Shown: one piece after another, positions 61,037-64,000 of the stretch | Numbering within the stretch: the stretch's first letter is position 1 | Layout: the number at the start of each line of letters is the position of its first letter | Assembly: GCA_019187405.1 (NCBI GenBank) | Contig: JABAQZ010000022.1 | Span: forward strand, 1 to 64,000 | Reading direction: 5' to 3' | Origin: Ignavibacteria bacterium | GTDB lineage: Bacteria > Bacteroidota > Ignavibacteria > Tepidaquicellales > Tepidaquicellaceae | Length of the DNA: 64,000 bases | Notes under the pieces: model-generated | Database searches by the model: none | The model's input: the letters and a program-made list of their open reading frames with translations, nothing else | Told to the model about the DNA's origin: nothing | Program-made: the position numbers and the translations under genes

Positions 61037-63985
61037 ATGAATAGAATTACCCCTTATCACGCTAAATATTTTGCACATGAATTAGCTAAAAGATGTTCAT
61101 CTAATAGTCTTGAGAAACTGTCGTCAACTCTTTCGAACGCACAAGTTGATTTGAACCCACACCAAATTGAAGCAGCACTTTTTGCTTTCAAATCACCTTT
61201 GTCAAAAGGTGCAATTTTAGCTGATGAGGTTGGATTAGGAAAAACTATTGAAGCCGGTTTAGTGCTTTCACAAAAATGGGCTGAACGCAAGAGAAAATTA
61301 CTTTTAATAGTCCCATCCAGCTTAAGAAAGCAATGGAATGCTGAACTACAAGAAAAATTCTTCTTACCTTCCCTGATTTTAGAAACAAAATCATTTAATC
61401 AAATAATAAAAGATGGAAATCTCAATCCATTTAATCAGGAAAACGCAATCATTATTTGTTCATATCATTTTGCAAAAGCAAAATCCCCATATATAAAGCA
61501 AACGCCATTTGATTTAGTAGTAATTGACGAAGCGCATAGATTACGTAATGTTTACAAAGCAAGTAATGTGATTGCCCGCGAAATAAAAAGTGCAATTCAG
61601 GATTACCCAAAATTGTTATTAACAGCCACTCCATTACAAAATTCATTACTTGAATTATATGGGCTTACAAGTATTATTGATGATCACGTATTTGGAAACT
61701 TAAATAGCTTCAAAGCAAACTATGCAAAAGTTTCAAGAGAACAGGACATTTATGAAAATGAAGATGGTGTAATAGAGCCTAAGAAAGAAATGTTTGAAGA
61801 TTTGCGAAACAGATTGAAGACTATATGTATTCGTACACTTCGCAGGCAAGTATTGGAATACATAAATTATCGGGATAGAAAACCAATAACTCAAGACTAT
61901 ATACCAACAGAACAAGAGATTGAGCTTTATAACAAAATGTCAGAGTATTTACAACGACCAAGGTTGTATGCATTACCTTATAGTCAACGTCAATTGATGA
62001 CACTTATTCTTAGAAAGCTTCTGGCATCATCCTCTTTTGCTATTGCAAGCACATTAAATGGATTAATTTATAAACTCGAGAAATTAGAAGAGAAAGTCCG
62101 GAAAGAATCCAGTCTCAAAGACAATGAATTCTTATTAGGTCTTGAGGAAAACTACGAGGACCTAACAAATACTGCTGATGAGTGGATTGACGATGAGGAA
62201 GAAGATGACAATGATACAGAAGGAGGTAAAGAAAAGAAAAACTATACTCTTGAAGATATTCCTCGTATCCGAGCCGAAAAAAAAGACCTTGAACAGTATA
62301 GAGATTTAGCTAAAGCAATTTTTAAAAATTCCAAAGGAGAGTCTTTATTGATAGCTTTGGAAAAAGGCTTTGAAATGACAGCAGAACTAGGAGCTCAAAA
62401 GAAAGCTGTTATATTTACAGAGTCGAGAATTACACAGAATTATGTATGGGACTTACTTTCTGAAAATGGTTACAAAGATAAAATTCTTTTATTCAACGGG
62501 TCAAATAATGATCAAAAATCCAAAGAGATTTATTCCGAGTGGCTGAAGAAATATAAAGACAGTGATAAAATTTCCGGCTCTAAAACTGCCGATCTAAGAG
62601 CTGCCCTTGTGGACTACTTTAAGACGGATGCTGAGATAATGATTGCGACAGAAGCAGCTGCTGAGGGTATTAATCTTCAATTCTGTTCACTTGTTATAAA
62701 CTATGATCTTCCCTGGAATCCTCAAAGAATTGAGCAAAGAATAGGACGCTGTCATCGGTATGGACAGAAGCATGATGTAGTTGTAGTTAACTTTGTGAAT
62801 CGTAAAAACGCAGCTGATCAAAGAGTGTATGAATTACTCGACCAGAAGTTCAAACTTTTTAAAGGCGTCTTTGGAGCAAGTGATGAAGTTCTCGGCAGTA
62901 TAGAATCCGGTGTAGATTTTGAAAAAAGAATCGCAGTTATTTACCAGTCATGCAGGACTGAAGATGAAATCAATTCTGCTTTTGATACTTTACAAAAAGA
63001 AATGGATGAATCTATTCAGGAAGGAATGAAAGGCGCAAAGGAAAAACTTTTAGAAAATTTTGATACCGACGTTCATGAAAAATTGAGAATAAATTTACGT
63101 GAAAGTAAGGCTTATCTGGAAACGTATGATAAATGGCTTTGGGATGTTTCACAATATTTTTTAGGAGATAAAGCAGTTTACACTGATGGTGAGTATTCGT
63201 TTACTTTAAAAATCAATCCATTCCCCGGTGATAACATTGATGAAGGTCCATACAAAATCGGAAAGAACATTGATGATGCGCACATCTATAGACCGGGACA
63301 TCCACTTGCTGAAAATATTTTAAAAAATGTTAAAGCTGAAAAATTACCTGCTGCTGAAATCATTTTTGATTATACAAATTTTGGACAGATTATTTCACCT
63401 TTAAAAGAGCTTGTTGGAACATCCGGCATTTTAAAGGTATCTGAATTTACAATAGAGTCTTTTGAAACCGAAGATAACATCCTAATTACTGCAATTAAAA
63501 ATAATGGAGAACTAATAGAGGAAGATATTGCAAAAAAACTATTTTTGTTAAAGGGAGAAGTTAATCAGAAGAACCCGGATATAACAGATGAAAGTATTGA
63601 ACGAAAAGAAAAAGAAAGAATAAATACTCTGACAATGAGCATAGCTGAACGTAACAGTGCATTTTTTGATGAAGAAGTTGATAAACTTGATAAGTGGAGT
63701 GATGATGTTAAAAAGAGTTTGGAAATTGATCTGAAACGGATGGACATTGATATTAAAGCTATGAAAACTATGGCTAAAAAAGTGCTAAACTTAGAGGAAA
63801 AAATAAAACTACAAAGAGAAATAAAAGATAAGGAAAAAAAACGTAACGAATTGCGACAATCACTTTATCAGGCACAGGATGAAGTTGATGTGAAGAAAGA
63901 AAATCTGCTGGATAAAGTAGAAGCACAATTAAAACAGAAAACGAGTCTCACTCCTTTATTTACAATACAATTTAAGATAGTATAG
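61037..63985 (+). CDS. SNF2/DEAD-box helicase of phage-defence type
   Basis: A 982-residue superfamily 2 ATPase. Q-like HQIEAALFAF, Walker A DEVGLGKT (63-70), DLVVIDEAHRLRN (DEAH at 164-167), LLLTATPLQN, and the second RecA lobe with FTESRITQNYVWDLL, FNGSNNDQ, ATEAAAEGINLQFCSLVINYD, and motif VI RIEQRIGRCHRYGQ (about 565-578). An acidic insertion (DEWIDDEEEDDNDTEGGKEK) separates lobes and the C-terminal third is coiled coil (EKIKLQREIKDKEKKRNELRQ). This group (HepA/RapA-like) recurs in defence loci with a DNA methyltransferase. The next gene begins 4 nt after its TAG and leaves the window. Confidence 0.88.
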   Translation: MNRITPYHAKYFAHELAKRCSSNSLEKLSSTLSNAQVDLNPHQIEAALFAFKSPLSKGAILADEVGLGKTIEAGLVLSQKWAERKRKLLLIVPSSLRKQWNAELQEKFFLPSLILETKSFNQIIKDGNLNPFNQENAIIICSYHFAKAKSPYIKQTPFDLVVIDEAHRLRNVYKASNVIAREIKSAIQDYPKLLLTATPLQNSLLELYGLTSIIDDHVFGNLNSFKANYAKVSREQDIYENEDGVIEPKKEMFEDLRNRLKTICIRTLRRQVLEYINYRDRKPITQDYIPTEQEIELYNKMSEYLQRPRLYALPYSQRQLMTLILRKLLASSSFAIASTLNGLIYKLEKLEEKVRKESSLKDNEFLLGLEENYEDLTNTADEWIDDEEEDDNDTEGGKEKKNYTLEDIPRIRAEKKDLEQYRDLAKAIFKNSKGESLLIALEKGFEMTAELGAQKKAVIFTESRITQNYVWDLLSENGYKDKILLFNGSNNDQKSKEIYSEWLKKYKDSDKISGSKTADLRAALVDYFKTDAEIMIATEAAAEGINLQFCSLVINYDLPWNPQRIEQRIGRCHRYGQKHDVVVVNFVNRKNAADQRVYELLDQKFKLFKGVFGASDEVLGSIESGVDFEKRIAVIYQSCRTEDEINSAFDTLQKEMDESIQEGMKGAKEKLLENFDTDVHEKLRINLRESKAYLETYDKWLWDVSQYFLGDKAVYTDGEYSFTLKINPFPGDNIDEGPYKIGKNIDDAHIYRPGHPLAENILKNVKAEKLPAAEIIFDYTNFGQIISPLKELVGTSGILKVSEFTIESFETEDNILITAIKNNGELIEEDIAKKLFLLKGEVNQKNPDITDESIERKEKERINTLTMSIAERNSAFFDEEVDKLDKWSDDVKKSLEIDLKRMDIDIKAMKTMAKKVLNLEEKIKLQREIKDKEKKRNELRQSLYQAQDEVDVKKENLLDKVEAQLKQKTSLTPLFTIQFKIV

Positions 63986-63989
63986 AGTT

Positions 63990-64000
63990 ATGTCAAACAA
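63990..64000 (+). CDS. start of the next gene (3' partial)
   Basis: ATGTCAAACAA at the window edge, 4 nt after the helicase stop codon. Only three codons are visible, but the spacing suggests the third gene of the XRE-helicase operon. Its product cannot be named. Confidence 0.5.

Overview
The window reads as AT-rich chromosomal DNA from a member of the Bacteroidota/Chlorobiota group, most like the Ignavibacteria. The main evidence is the recurring C-terminal secretion-sorting domain with the NYPNPFNPST signature (ends of the genes at 2-271, 31892-33457, 56690-57511 and 57627-58855), a very large C25 (gingipain/PorU-like) peptidase, many secreted proteins ending in this type IX-style tail, and frequent TTG starts. 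The taxonomic call is an inference from protein style.

Layout. 1-9.9 kb: tail of a sorted protein, a GH9 glycosidase with a dockerin-like tail, then housekeeping genes (peroxiredoxin, ribF, rpsO-pnp, STAS protein, Rieske protein, queG, two envelope proteins). 9.9-16.6 kb: FMN 2-hydroxyacid oxidase, ppdK, a RAYT-type transposase gene with three REPIN-like repeat pairs in and around it, an MFS exporter and an SRAP protein. 16.7-22.3 kb: a kynurenine-pathway operon (cyclase-type formamidase, kynU, kmo) with two tandem proteasome-like Ntn-hydrolase paralogues in its middle. 22.4-30.5 kb: obgE, surE, a lipoprotein cyclophilin and the classical thrS-infC-rpmI-rplT-pheS cluster, where infC appears to start at AUU. 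30.5-36 kb: tRNA-Val, a broken methyltransferase, a BNR/YCF48-like sorted protein, prfA and small membrane proteins. 36.1-41.1 kb: a surface-polysaccharide operon (Wzz, Wzy/WaaL, MurJ-like flippase, GT4). 41.5-46.0 kb: a four-gene cluster of ATP-grasp, GCS2 ligase, M29-like peptidase and a second ATP-grasp-like protein. 46.1-51.0 kb: the C25 peptidase.

51.3-64 kb is accessory DNA beginning at tRNA-Asp(GTC). It holds conjugation-type fragments (Replic_Relax-like protein, truncated VirD4/TraG-like ATPase), a RadC-like protein, a small zinc-ribbon gene missing from simple length-filtered gene calls, IS3 and IS1380-type remnants, a broken galactose-oxidase-like gene, two sorted proteins (one frameshifted), several complex palindromic elements (two of them related by sequence and by compensatory pairing), and finally an XRE regulator followed by a SNF2-family helicase and the start of a further gene that leaves the window; this last set looks like the front of a defence locus.

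Most likely to repay work: the Ntn-hydrolase pair at 17561-19649, in which one paralogue keeps the Thr2/Asp19/Lys35 triad and the other has Ala2/Asp19/Asn35; the double amidoligase cluster at 41505-46026; and the repeated structured element at 53028-53152 and 58879-58995.
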